From Aquabacterium sp. OR-4 (GTDB lineage: Bacteria > Pseudomonadota > Gammaproteobacteria > Burkholderiales > Burkholderiaceae_C): a stretch of 64,000 nucleotides of DNA. The position numbers were made by a program, and so were the translations under genes. This document shows, one piece after another, positions 57,133 to 64,000 of the stretch (position 1 is its first letter; each line of letters opens with the position of its first letter). Location of the stretch: the NCBI RefSeq assembly GCF_025290835.2, contig NZ_JAOCQD020000002.1, forward strand, positions 1,364,001 through 1,428,000, in the 5' to 3' direction. Under the pieces are notes generated by a model that was not told the origin of the DNA, did not search any database, and worked only from the letters and a program-made list of their open reading frames with translations.

Positions 57133-59259
57133 TCACTTCGGCCGCACCGCGTCGGCCGTGCCCTGGATGAAGGCCTTCAGGCTGGCCACGTCGTCCATCG
57201 TCAGCTTGCCGGTGAAGTCGGGCATGCCGTTGGCCATGCCCGGGCCCTTGAACAGGAACTTGTCCAGGTTGTCGATGTTGTAGGCGATCGAATAGCCCAG
57301 GTTGGGCACGTTGCCGCCGCGGTCGACGCCCGGCACGCCATGGCAGAAGGCGCAGTTGTTGATGTACAGGCCCAGGCCGGCGTTCACCAGCGCCGGGTCG
57401 TACTTCACGCCCTGCACCAGCGTGCCCTGGCGGTAGGGCATGGGCTCAGGCGCCTTGGCAGTGCCGCCCAGCACGAAGGTGTAGACCTTGCCGGGGCCCA
57501 CGCGGTCGGTGTGGCGCGCGGTCTGGCCGTACACGCCGCCCCAGCCCACCGCCACCGAGACGTACTGCGTGCCGTCCACGCTGTAGGTGGCCGGCGCGGC
57601 CACCACGCCACTGTCCACCGGGCTCTCCCACAGCTTGGCGCCGTTGCGCGCGTCATAGGCCACGAAGCGGCCGTCGGCCGTGCCCTGGAACACCAGGTTG
57701 CCGGCGGTGGTGAGCGTGCCGCCGTTCCAGGGCGCGCCATGGTCCACATGCCAGGCCTCCTTCTGCGCCACCGGGTCCCAGGCCACCAGTCGGCCACCGG
57801 CCTTGCCCTTGGGCGGCTCGGCGTTGACCACGGTGGCCAGGTTCCAGCCCAGGTTGCCATGCGCCTCGCCCGGCGCGTTGGCGTTGAACTTCCAGGCCGG
57901 GTTGTCCATCAGCGTCAGCGGAATGCTGTGCACCGGCATGTAGACCAGCCCGGTCTGCGGGTTGAACGACATCGGGTGCCAGTTGCGGGCACCAAAGGCG
58001 CTGGGCATGATCTCGCGCGGCTTGTCGCTGACCCGCGCCATGGCCGTCTCGATGGGCCGGCCGCTGGCGTCGTAGCCGGTGGCCCAGTTCACCTCGGTGA
58101 AGGGCTTGGCCGAGATGAAGCGGCCATCGGCGCGGTCGATCACGAAGAAGAAGCCGTTCTTGGGCGCGTGCAGGATCACCTTGCGCGGCTTGCCGTCGAT
58201 CTTCAGGTCGGCCAGGATCATCGGCTGGGTGGACGTGAAATCCCAGTTGTCGCCCGGTGTCTCCTGGTAGTGCCACTTGTACATGCCGGTGTCGGGGTCG
58301 AGCGCGACGATGCTGCCCAGGTACAGGTTGTCGCCACCGGCCGGGCTGCGCTTGCTGCGCGCCCACGGGCTGCCGTTGCCGGTGCCCACGTACATCAGGT
58401 TCAGCTCGGGGTCGAAGGTCAGGGTGTCCCAGGCGGTGCCGCCGCCGCCGTAGTCCCACCAGCGGCCGGCCGGGTCCCAGGTCTTGGCGGCGCGGGCCAT
58501 CGACTCGTCTTCGAAGGGCTTGGACGGATCGCCCGGCACGGTGAACCAGCGCCACTTCTGCGTGCCGGTGTCGGCGTCGTAGGCGGTGATGTAGCCGCGC
58601 GCGCCGTACTCGGCGCCGCCGTTGCCGATGATCACCTTGCCCTTGAACACCCGCGGCGCGCCGGTGATGGTGTAGCTGAAGCGCTTGTCGTCGATGGTGT
58701 CGCGCTGCCACACCACCTGGCCGCTGGCGGCATCCAGCGCGATCAGCCGGCCGTCGTAGGCGGCCACGTAGACCTTGCCCTGGTGCAGGGCCACACCGCG
58801 GTTGACCACGTCGCAACAGCCCTTGTAGCCCTTGCTGCGGTCGACCTTGGGGTCGTAGCTCCACAGCCGCTTGCCGCTGCGCACATCGACGGCGTGCACG
58901 ATGCTCCAGGAGGCGGTGACGTACATGATGCCGTCCACCACCAGCGGCGTGGCCTCGACGCCGCGCGTGCTCTCGAGGTTGTAGGTCCAGGCCAGGCCCA
59001 GCTTGGCCACGTTGGCGCTGCTGATCTGCTCGAGCCGGCTGAAGCGGGTTTCGGCATGGTCGAGGCCGTAGCTGGGCCAGTCGCGCGAGGTGGCGGCGTT
59101 GGCGCGGATGAAGGCGCCGTCGACCTTGGCCGTGGCCGCACGGATGTGCTCGGCCGAGCCCTTGGCCGGCTGGGCCAGCAGCGGCGCCGGGGCCGCGGCG
59201 GCCAGCAGGCCGGCCAGCAGCCACAGCCGGCCGGTGGTGCAAGCGATGGGGTGATGCAT
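57133..59259 (-). CDS. Quinohemoprotein alcohol dehydrogenase (type II, PQQ plus heme c)
   Basis: A 708-residue periplasmic enzyme with signal peptide (about 1-29, ending LLAQ). The PQQ domain has the vicinal Cys pair in GYKGCCDVVNRG, propeller motifs (GKRLWSYDPKVD, GMYKWHYQETPGD) and the catalytic Asp about residue 340 (GDNWDFTST, Thr at +2, so calcium type). A C-terminal cytochrome c domain carries CAFCHG (about 635) and a likely Met ligand in NGMPDF. Electrons pass inside the protein from PQQ to heme. A GAGGAGA ribosome site is upstream. It is convergent with the PedF-like cytochrome and divergent from the regulator at 59467. Confidence 0.95.
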   Translation of the reverse strand: MHHPIACTTGRLWLLAGLLAAAAPAPLLAQPAKGSAEHIRAATAKVDGAFIRANAATSRDWPSYGLDHAETRFSRLEQISSANVAKLGLAWTYNLESTRGVEATPLVVDGIMYVTASWSIVHAVDVRSGKRLWSYDPKVDRSKGYKGCCDVVNRGVALHQGKVYVAAYDGRLIALDAASGQVVWQRDTIDDKRFSYTITGAPRVFKGKVIIGNGGAEYGARGYITAYDADTGTQKWRWFTVPGDPSKPFEDESMARAAKTWDPAGRWWDYGGGGTAWDTLTFDPELNLMYVGTGNGSPWARSKRSPAGGDNLYLGSIVALDPDTGMYKWHYQETPGDNWDFTSTQPMILADLKIDGKPRKVILHAPKNGFFFVIDRADGRFISAKPFTEVNWATGYDASGRPIETAMARVSDKPREIMPSAFGARNWHPMSFNPQTGLVYMPVHSIPLTLMDNPAWKFNANAPGEAHGNLGWNLATVVNAEPPKGKAGGRLVAWDPVAQKEAWHVDHGAPWNGGTLTTAGNLVFQGTADGRFVAYDARNGAKLWESPVDSGVVAAPATYSVDGTQYVSVAVGWGGVYGQTARHTDRVGPGKVYTFVLGGTAKAPEPMPYRQGTLVQGVKYDPALVNAGLGLYINNCAFCHGVPGVDRGGNVPNLGYSIAYNIDNLDKFLFKGPGMANGMPDFTGKLTMDDVASLKAFIQGTADAVRPK

Positions 59260-59416
59260 GTTCTGTCGTCTCCTCGTGGGTGTGGGGCCCCAGTGGCCGA
59301 CCGGCATGCTCGCCCGCCACCACGCCGGCACCCAAGTGCGGGCAAACACGCAGGCCCGATCTGTTCCGTGACGCGACAGTGCCGGCCGTTGGCCGTGGGT
59401 CAGTCCCGAGCGCGAT

Positions 59417-59431
59417 CGGGAATCCATCCCG
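59417..59431. promoter_or_regulatory. 15-bp palindrome between the quinohemoprotein dehydrogenase and regulator genes
   Basis: CGGGAATCCATCCCG, with an extra TCCCG half-site at 59404-59408 that pairs with its left arm. It is the same motif as at 49036, 53896 and 53918. Confidence 0.65.
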
Positions 59432-59466
59432 TACGCTGTGGCGGCATCCGCTTCGAGAATCGCGCC

Positions 59467-60774
59467 ATGTCGTCTGCACCCCATCCCCGGCCCGGCGGGG
59501 GCCTGCCACCGCCGCCGGCCGCCGGTTTGCCGATGCGCCTGTTCGACCGCACGCCCGAGCAGCGCCTGGCACGCGCGCGGCAGCAGTTCTTCGAGGATGG
59601 CGTGCGGCCCACCGGCGTGGTGTCGGAGGCGCTGATCCAGTCGTGGTCGCGTTGCCTGCGGCAGCGCCAGAGCCCGGCCCGCGCGCCGCAGTTCGACCCG
59701 GTCAGCGTGAGTCGCGTGCATTCGGTGCTGGGCGCCCACCGCCAGCTGCTGGCGGCGGCCCAGCCGGCGCTGGCCCAGCTGGCGCACAGCCTGGCCGGCA
59801 CCCCGGTGTTGGCGATGCTGCTCGACGCCACGGGGGTGGTGATGCATGTATCGGCACGCCAGGCGGCGGCCGGCGAGCAGATCCTGCCGGTGTCGGCGCG
59901 GGTGGGCGTGTGCCTCACCGAAGAGCGCATCGGCACCAATGCGCCGGCACTCACCGCCCTCAGCGGCCAGCCGAGCGCGGTGCTGGGGGCCGAGCACTTT
60001 GCCGACGCGGTGGGCCGCATGCGCTGCGTGGCCGCGCCGGTGCACGACCGCCATGGCCGCCTGCTGGCGGTGCTGAACCTGTCGGTCGAGGGCCGGCCCT
60101 TCGGCTTTGACGCTGCCATGCTGGCCGGCCTGTCGGCCGTGGCCATCGAGAACTGTCTGCTGTGCCAGGATCGCGCCGCCGTGCTGGTGCTGCGCCTGCA
60201 CTGCGATGCCACGCTGCTGCACGGCGCGCTGGCCGGCCTGATCGGCCTGGATGGCGACGGCCGCGTGCTCTGGCTCAATGCCGCCGCCGCGCGCCTGCTC
60301 GACCTGCAAGGCCTGGCCGACCTGCCGCTGGGCACCATGGCCGAGCAGTGGCTGGGCCAGCCCTTTGCGCAGCTGCTGGGCCTGGCCCAGAGCGCCGCCG
60401 CGCGCCGCCTGTGCCTGCCCAGCGGCCTGGCGGTGTGGGTGCAGACGGCCGCGCCGCGTGGCCAGGCCGAGGCGGCCGCCGTTGGCGCGGTGGGCGCGGT
60501 GTGCGATGCAGGCGCTTTGGGTGCCGTGGGCGCCGTGGCCGCCGTGGGCGCCTTGCGCGATGCGGGCGCCGTGGGCAATGCGGGGGCTTCAGACAGCGCC
60601 GCGGCACCGCCGGCCGCCGGCGCCGCGGCCGGCAGCAGCCTGCGCGACCACGAACAGGGCCTGGTGCTGCGCACGCTGGACGCCTGCGGCGGCAATGTGT
60701 CGCTGGCCGCGCGGCGCCTGGGCGTGTCGCGCGGCCTGATCTACCGCCAGCTGCAGCGCGGCCACGCCGGCTGA
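59467..60774 (+). CDS. AcoR-like GAF/PAS-Fis regulator lacking the AAA+ domain
   Basis: A 435-residue regulator. The N-terminal part (RLARARQQFFEDGVRPTGVV, LIQSWSRCLRQRQ) and the GAF domain (LLDATGVVMHVSARQAAAGE, EERIGTNAPALTALSGQPSA, CVAAPVHDRHGRLLAVLNLS) are those of AcoR-type activators. A PAS-like stretch follows (LIGLDGDGRVLWLNAAAARL). Where the sigma-54 AAA+ domain should be there is only a ~45-residue Gly/Ala/Val linker of near-repeats (GAVGAV, GALGAVGAV). The C-terminus is a Fis helix-turn-helix (ACGGNVSLAARRLGVSRGLI). Without AAA+ it cannot open sigma-54 promoters; it may act through sigma-70 or as a modulator. Its partner gene is probably the divergent dehydrogenase. Confidence 0.88.
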   Translation: MSSAPHPRPGGGLPPPPAAGLPMRLFDRTPEQRLARARQQFFEDGVRPTGVVSEALIQSWSRCLRQRQSPARAPQFDPVSVSRVHSVLGAHRQLLAAAQPALAQLAHSLAGTPVLAMLLDATGVVMHVSARQAAAGEQILPVSARVGVCLTEERIGTNAPALTALSGQPSAVLGAEHFADAVGRMRCVAAPVHDRHGRLLAVLNLSVEGRPFGFDAAMLAGLSAVAIENCLLCQDRAAVLVLRLHCDATLLHGALAGLIGLDGDGRVLWLNAAAARLLDLQGLADLPLGTMAEQWLGQPFAQLLGLAQSAAARRLCLPSGLAVWVQTAAPRGQAEAAAVGAVGAVCDAGALGAVGAVAAVGALRDAGAVGNAGASDSAAAPPAAGAAAGSSLRDHEQGLVLRTLDACGGNVSLAARRLGVSRGLIYRQLQRGHAG

Positions 60775-60849
60775 GCGGCCGGCAGCGCGCTCAGCCTGCG
60801 CCAGGGTGCGGCGCCGGCCGCCACGCGCGGCGGCTGGCGCGCCGCCCGA

Positions 60850-61920
60850 TCAGCGCTGGCGGGCGCTGATCGACACTTCCACCCGGCGGTTGGGCAGCAG
60901 GCATTCCTCGAGGTCGGCCTTCTTGCTGAAGCGCGCCTCGCAGCCCTGCACCTGCTGCTGGTCGCCGCGTGCGGCGGTGGTGATCAGCCGCGCCTCCACG
61001 CCCAGCTTCACCAGCACGTCGCGCACCGTGGCCACGCGCTTCTCGGACAGCTGCTGGTTGTAGTCGGTCTGGCCGGTGCTGTTCAGGCGGTCGGCATGGC
61101 CCACCAGGCGGATGGCCTGCACATCGAGCTTGCGCTCGCGCACCTGGGCCACCAGCTGCTCGAGCTGCAGCGTGCTCCAGGGGCGGATGTCGGTCGCGGT
61201 GTGCTTGTCGAAGTTGAACACCACCTGCGCGGCCAGCTCGAACTGCTGCACCACCACCGGTGGTGGCAGCTCGCGCGGCGCGGGCACGGGTGCAGGCGGC
61301 GGTGCGGGCGGGGCCGGCGGCGGCAGGCAGGCCTCGGCCAGCGCCCGGGCCTCGCCCAGCAGGTCTTCGGCAATCTGCACGTAGGGCTTGGCATGACGCC
61401 ACTGTGCCTGCGCCTGCTCGTTGCCGGCATGCACCAGCTCGACCTCGGCGCAGGCGGTCTTTTGCTGCGCGCAGCGCCAGCCGGCATGGCCTTGCAGGGC
61501 CTGGGCCGCGGCCCACAGGTCGGGGCGGATGGCCACGGCCTCGCCGACCAGCGGCGTGGCCGTGGGCAGCGGCGTCACGCCCTGCTCCATGGCCACGACC
61601 AGCTTCTCGCTCTCGGTGAGGGCGGCCTGCGGGAACGGGCCGCGGTCGTTGCGGGTGTACTCGTGAAAGCTCACGTCCAGCCAGCACTGGGCCTTGCTGA
61701 GGTGGTAGTCGCGCACCGGCCGGCCACGGTCGTTGAGGCCCTTGATGCGCGACTGCAGGGCTTCATAGGCCTGCTGGTCGGCGCGGATGGCCGCGTCGCT
61801 GATGCGCTGGGCGGCGGGGTTGAGCTGGGTGGCCTGGGCCAGGGCGGCGCCAGGCACACAGGCCACGAAGGCGGCGGCGGCCAGGCAGGAGCGGGAAAAA
61901 TACGTCATCGGGGATGTCAT
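60850..61920 (-). CDS. OmpA-family outer-membrane/periplasmic protein
   Basis: A 356-residue protein with a signal peptide (about 1-28, ending AALAQ). A helical N-terminal part (about 30-215) precedes a Pro-rich linker (PPPAPPAPPPAPVPAPRELP) and an OmpA C-terminal peptidoglycan-binding domain (VVFNFDKHTATDIRPWSTLQ, IRLVGHADRLNSTGQTDYNQ, LSEKRVATVRDVLVKLG and NRRVEVSISARQR). Its ATG overlaps the stop of the barrel gene (ATGA), so the two form a pair and probably a complex. Confidence 0.9.
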   Translation of the reverse strand: MTSPMTYFSRSCLAAAAFVACVPGAALAQATQLNPAAQRISDAAIRADQQAYEALQSRIKGLNDRGRPVRDYHLSKAQCWLDVSFHEYTRNDRGPFPQAALTESEKLVVAMEQGVTPLPTATPLVGEAVAIRPDLWAAAQALQGHAGWRCAQQKTACAEVELVHAGNEQAQAQWRHAKPYVQIAEDLLGEARALAEACLPPPAPPAPPPAPVPAPRELPPPVVVQQFELAAQVVFNFDKHTATDIRPWSTLQLEQLVAQVRERKLDVQAIRLVGHADRLNSTGQTDYNQQLSEKRVATVRDVLVKLGVEARLITTAARGDQQQVQGCEARFSKKADLEECLLPNRRVEVSISARQR

Positions 61921-64000
61921 CGGTCGAGACTCCGGTTGACCTCGCGGTCACGGCTCTTGAACAGGTTCTCGTCGAACTTGAAACGAAGTCGCAGGTACAC
62001 GCCGGAGCGGGTGTATTCGTAGCCGGCCAGGTCGGCATCGCCGGCAAAGCCGGTGGCATTGACGCCGGCACTGAGCCAGAGGTTGGTGCGCAGCAGGTAG
62101 CCGGCCTCGACACCGAAGGCCGTCTGCCGGGCGCCATGCTGGCCGATCTGCGCGGCGGCCAGCGCGCCGATGTCCCAGCGCTCGGTGATGTCGTAGGTGA
62201 TGCGCCCCGACAGCAGCTGGGCCCGGAAGCTGTCCGTCACGCCGGCCTCGAAGCGGTCGGTCTGCCACTTGCCCGCCACCCGGCCGGTCAGCCACCAGGG
62301 GCGGCTGGGGTGCCAGTCGGCATGGGCCGAGGCGATCCAGGCACGGGTGCGCAGCTCGCCCACCGCGGCATTGCTGGCGTCGCGCTCGAGCTTGTGCTCG
62401 ATCTTGGCCAGGCCGTTGACGCGGTTGGTGTCGGTGTCGCGGTAGGCCAGGCCGAGCTGGGCGCGGTCTTGCAGCACATCGCCGCGCGCCGCGTAGTCGG
62501 TGCGCAGCAGGTAGTTGCGGCCCAGCAGGGTCCAGTCGCGGGCCAGCTTGCGCGCCACGGTCACCTGCCACAGCGTGGTGGTGAAGGCCTCGTTGTCGGC
62601 GGTGCTGCCCAGGTCGCCCGAGCGGCGCAGCTCGAGCCGGGTGCCGGCCCGCCACAGCGGATGGGCCGTCCAGTCGAGCGCGCCGGCCACTGCGCGGGTC
62701 TTGGCGGTGCTGCCCGACAGCACGTTGACCTGCTCGTAGGCGCCGGTGGCACGCCAGCCTTCGGCGATGTCCCAGCCCTGGCGCACGCCCGAGGCAAGCT
62801 GCAGGTCGCGGCCCGACACCGCGTCGCGCAGGCGGTACTCGCTGAACAGCTGGGTGTCGCGCAGGTAGCTCGACTCAAGCCCGAAGGCAAAGGCCGAGGC
62901 CGAGCGTCCGGTGTCGGACACGCCGGCCATCTGCACCCAGCCGCTCTGGCGCTCGTAGCGGCCATACAGGCGGGTGCGTTCGGCCACCTGGTAGTCGGTG
63001 CCCAGCGCCACGCGGCGGCGGCGCTCGCCCGCGACATCGCCCTCGACCTCGGCGCCCAGGCGCAGGCGCTCGGTGGCCCGCCAGCCCAGGCCGAGGCGTG
63101 CGGTGTCGCTGCCCAGGCGGGTGCCGGCAGCCAGGCTGCTGGTGGCTGCCGTGAGGCTGCCCTGGGTGATGACCGGCAGGCCGGTGACCGGGTCGAGCAC
63201 GCTGGCGCCGTAGCCCAGCGCGCCGCCGGCCGAACCGCTGGCAATGCTGCCGCTCAAGCCCGAGGTCAGGCCGAAGGGCGAGGTGATCACGCCATTGCCC
63301 TGGGTGCCCACGGTCTCGCGGGCGCTGCGCAGGCCGGCATCGAGCGTGAGCCGCTCGCTGGCCAGCCAGCGCAGGCCCAGGCCGGCCTGGCCGCGGTGGC
63401 CGCCGCCGGCGTTGCGGTCTTCGCTGCGGTAGCCCTCGACATAGGCCTTCAGCTCGGGCGTGAGCTTGAAGGCCGCCAGGCCATAGGCCTCGCCACGGCC
63501 GCCGCTGAGCGGCGCCCCGGGGTTGTTGAAGGCCGGCGACGAGCGCCCGGCCGACAGCCGCGCCTCGGTGCTGTCGCCCTCGTGCGCAAACTCCAGGCGG
63601 GCGGCCTTGCCGGTGACCTCGCCGCTGCGGCCGGCCAGGCCGGGCGTGACGTTCTGGTTGGCCGGGTTGGTGTTGACGGTGCTGGTGCTTTGCGCGCCTT
63701 CCACCACCAGCGCGGTGCGCGGGCCCATGCGCCAGGTGGCGTTGGCGCTGGCCAGGTCGTAGGGCGCCAGCGGGTTGCGGTCTTTCACCAGCGAGCCGCC
63801 CAGCTCGAGCTGCTCGGCCAGCTTGACCTGGGCGTCGCCGCCCACGGTCCAGTATGGATCGCCGCCCTGGTCCACCTCGTAGCTGATGCGCAGCGACACC
63901 GGGTTCAGGTCGTCGTCGAGCGCCGGCAGAAACTGGCTCAGCAGGATGCGGCCCGAGAAGGGCTCGAAGCTGTAGTCGATCAGGCGCGCCAGCGCGCGCA
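61917..64000 (-). CDS. Large outer-membrane beta-barrel protein, C-terminal part (5' end outside window)
   Basis: At least 694 residues, open to the window edge. Alternating hydrophobic strands end in aromatic residues throughout (LELGGSLVKDRNPLAPYDLA, ARLEFAHEGDSTEARLSAGR, LRLGAEVEGDVAGERRRRVA, YLRLRFKFDENLF near the end). This is a barrel of 20 or more strands. The stretch RLIDYSFEPFSGRILLSQFL upstream suggests the missing N-terminal part is long, as in barrel proteins carrying DUF11/SdrD-like repeats that pair with OmpA proteins. The C-terminus is not a canonical terminal Phe but a basic tail (SRDREVNRSLDR). Confidence 0.8.
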   Translation of the reverse strand, partial: RALARLIDYSFEPFSGRILLSQFLPALDDDLNPVSLRISYEVDQGGDPYWTVGGDAQVKLAEQLELGGSLVKDRNPLAPYDLASANATWRMGPRTALVVEGAQSTSTVNTNPANQNVTPGLAGRSGEVTGKAARLEFAHEGDSTEARLSAGRSSPAFNNPGAPLSGGRGEAYGLAAFKLTPELKAYVEGYRSEDRNAGGGHRGQAGLGLRWLASERLTLDAGLRSARETVGTQGNGVITSPFGLTSGLSGSIASGSAGGALGYGASVLDPVTGLPVITQGSLTAATSSLAAGTRLGSDTARLGLGWRATERLRLGAEVEGDVAGERRRRVALGTDYQVAERTRLYGRYERQSGWVQMAGVSDTGRSASAFAFGLESSYLRDTQLFSEYRLRDAVSGRDLQLASGVRQGWDIAEGWRATGAYEQVNVLSGSTAKTRAVAGALDWTAHPLWRAGTRLELRRSGDLGSTADNEAFTTTLWQVTVARKLARDWTLLGRNYLLRTDYAARGDVLQDRAQLGLAYRDTDTNRVNGLAKIEHKLERDASNAAVGELRTRAWIASAHADWHPSRPWWLTGRVAGKWQTDRFEAGVTDSFRAQLLSGRITYDITERWDIGALAAAQIGQHGARQTAFGVEAGYLLRTNLWLSAGVNATGFAGDADLAGYEYTRSGVYLRLRFKFDENLFKSRDREVNRSLDR

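Noticed and set aside
56998..59460. A long plus-strand frame opposite the quinohemoprotein dehydrogenase
   Set aside because: Antisense to a protein with intact PQQ and heme motifs; only its final part, from 59467, is a real gene.

Overview
The window is high-GC DNA (roughly 70% by eye) packed with short-gap or 4-bp-overlapping genes. Codon use is strongly GC-ending. Gene content (LolCD, RecJ, TRAP and Bug-type transporters, PQQ-dependent alcohol dehydrogenases, cobalt-type nitrile hydratase, bufferin genes) fits a betaproteobacterium of the order Burkholderiales, probably near Rubrivivax/Leptothrix/Sphaerotilaceae. The exact genus is inference. I see no rRNA, tRNA, CRISPR array, integrase or transposase.

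Layout. 0-4.4 kb: a frameshifted trypsin-like protease followed by a MoxR/DUF58/VWA (Bat-like) operon. 4.4-10.1 kb, minus strand: a large hybrid histidine kinase and the lipoprotein-release genes lolD and lolC, with a palindromic repeat array between the two lol genes. 10.3-16.2 kb: six genes joined by successive 4-bp overlaps: a phosphoglycerate-mutase-like protein, recJ, a soluble PQQ sugar dehydrogenase, nitrile hydratase alpha and beta, and an accessory protein. 16.2-19.8 kb: a bufferin (copper-binding RiPP) operon bufA-bufB-bufC-doxX, divergent from an ECF-like sigma factor and a small zinc-finger protein. 20-30 kb: a pyroglutamate/5-oxoproline cluster (Pcp, 5-oxoprolinase, racemase, winged-helix regulator) divergent from a TRAP transporter. 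30-32.7 kb: an orphan PilB/GspE-type ATPase.

32.9-60.8 kb is a large PQQ-alcohol-dehydrogenase locus. It holds two dehydrogenases (an ExaA/PedE-like quinoprotein and a quinohemoprotein), two paralogous PedF-like cytochromes, a XoxJ/MoxJ-like binding protein and an ABC exporter set with its beta-propeller and binding protein. It also carries a PqqB-like protein, a metallo-beta-lactamase-fold protein that has lost its zinc ligands, a TonB receptor, a MoxY-like kinase with two LuxR-type response regulators, and two AcoR-like regulators (one without an AAA+ domain). Embedded in it is an unassigned four-gene cassette with ExbB/TolQ-like and ExbD-like proteins and a lipoprotein.

Two regulatory signals tie the locus together. 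Near-consensus sigma-54 (-24/-12) promoters lie on both sides of the sigma-54 activator gene, reading into the pedF operon and into the pqqB-like/ABC operon. A 15-bp palindrome (CGGGAA-N3-TTCCCG and close variants) lies upstream of the TonB receptor, twice upstream of the ExaA-like dehydrogenase, and between the quinohemoprotein dehydrogenase and its neighbouring regulator. It is a good candidate for the response-regulator binding site.

A dispersed palindromic repeat family occurs at four places, and in three of them it supplies the start and N-terminal codons of the following gene. The window ends inside a large outer-membrane beta-barrel gene paired with an OmpA-family gene.
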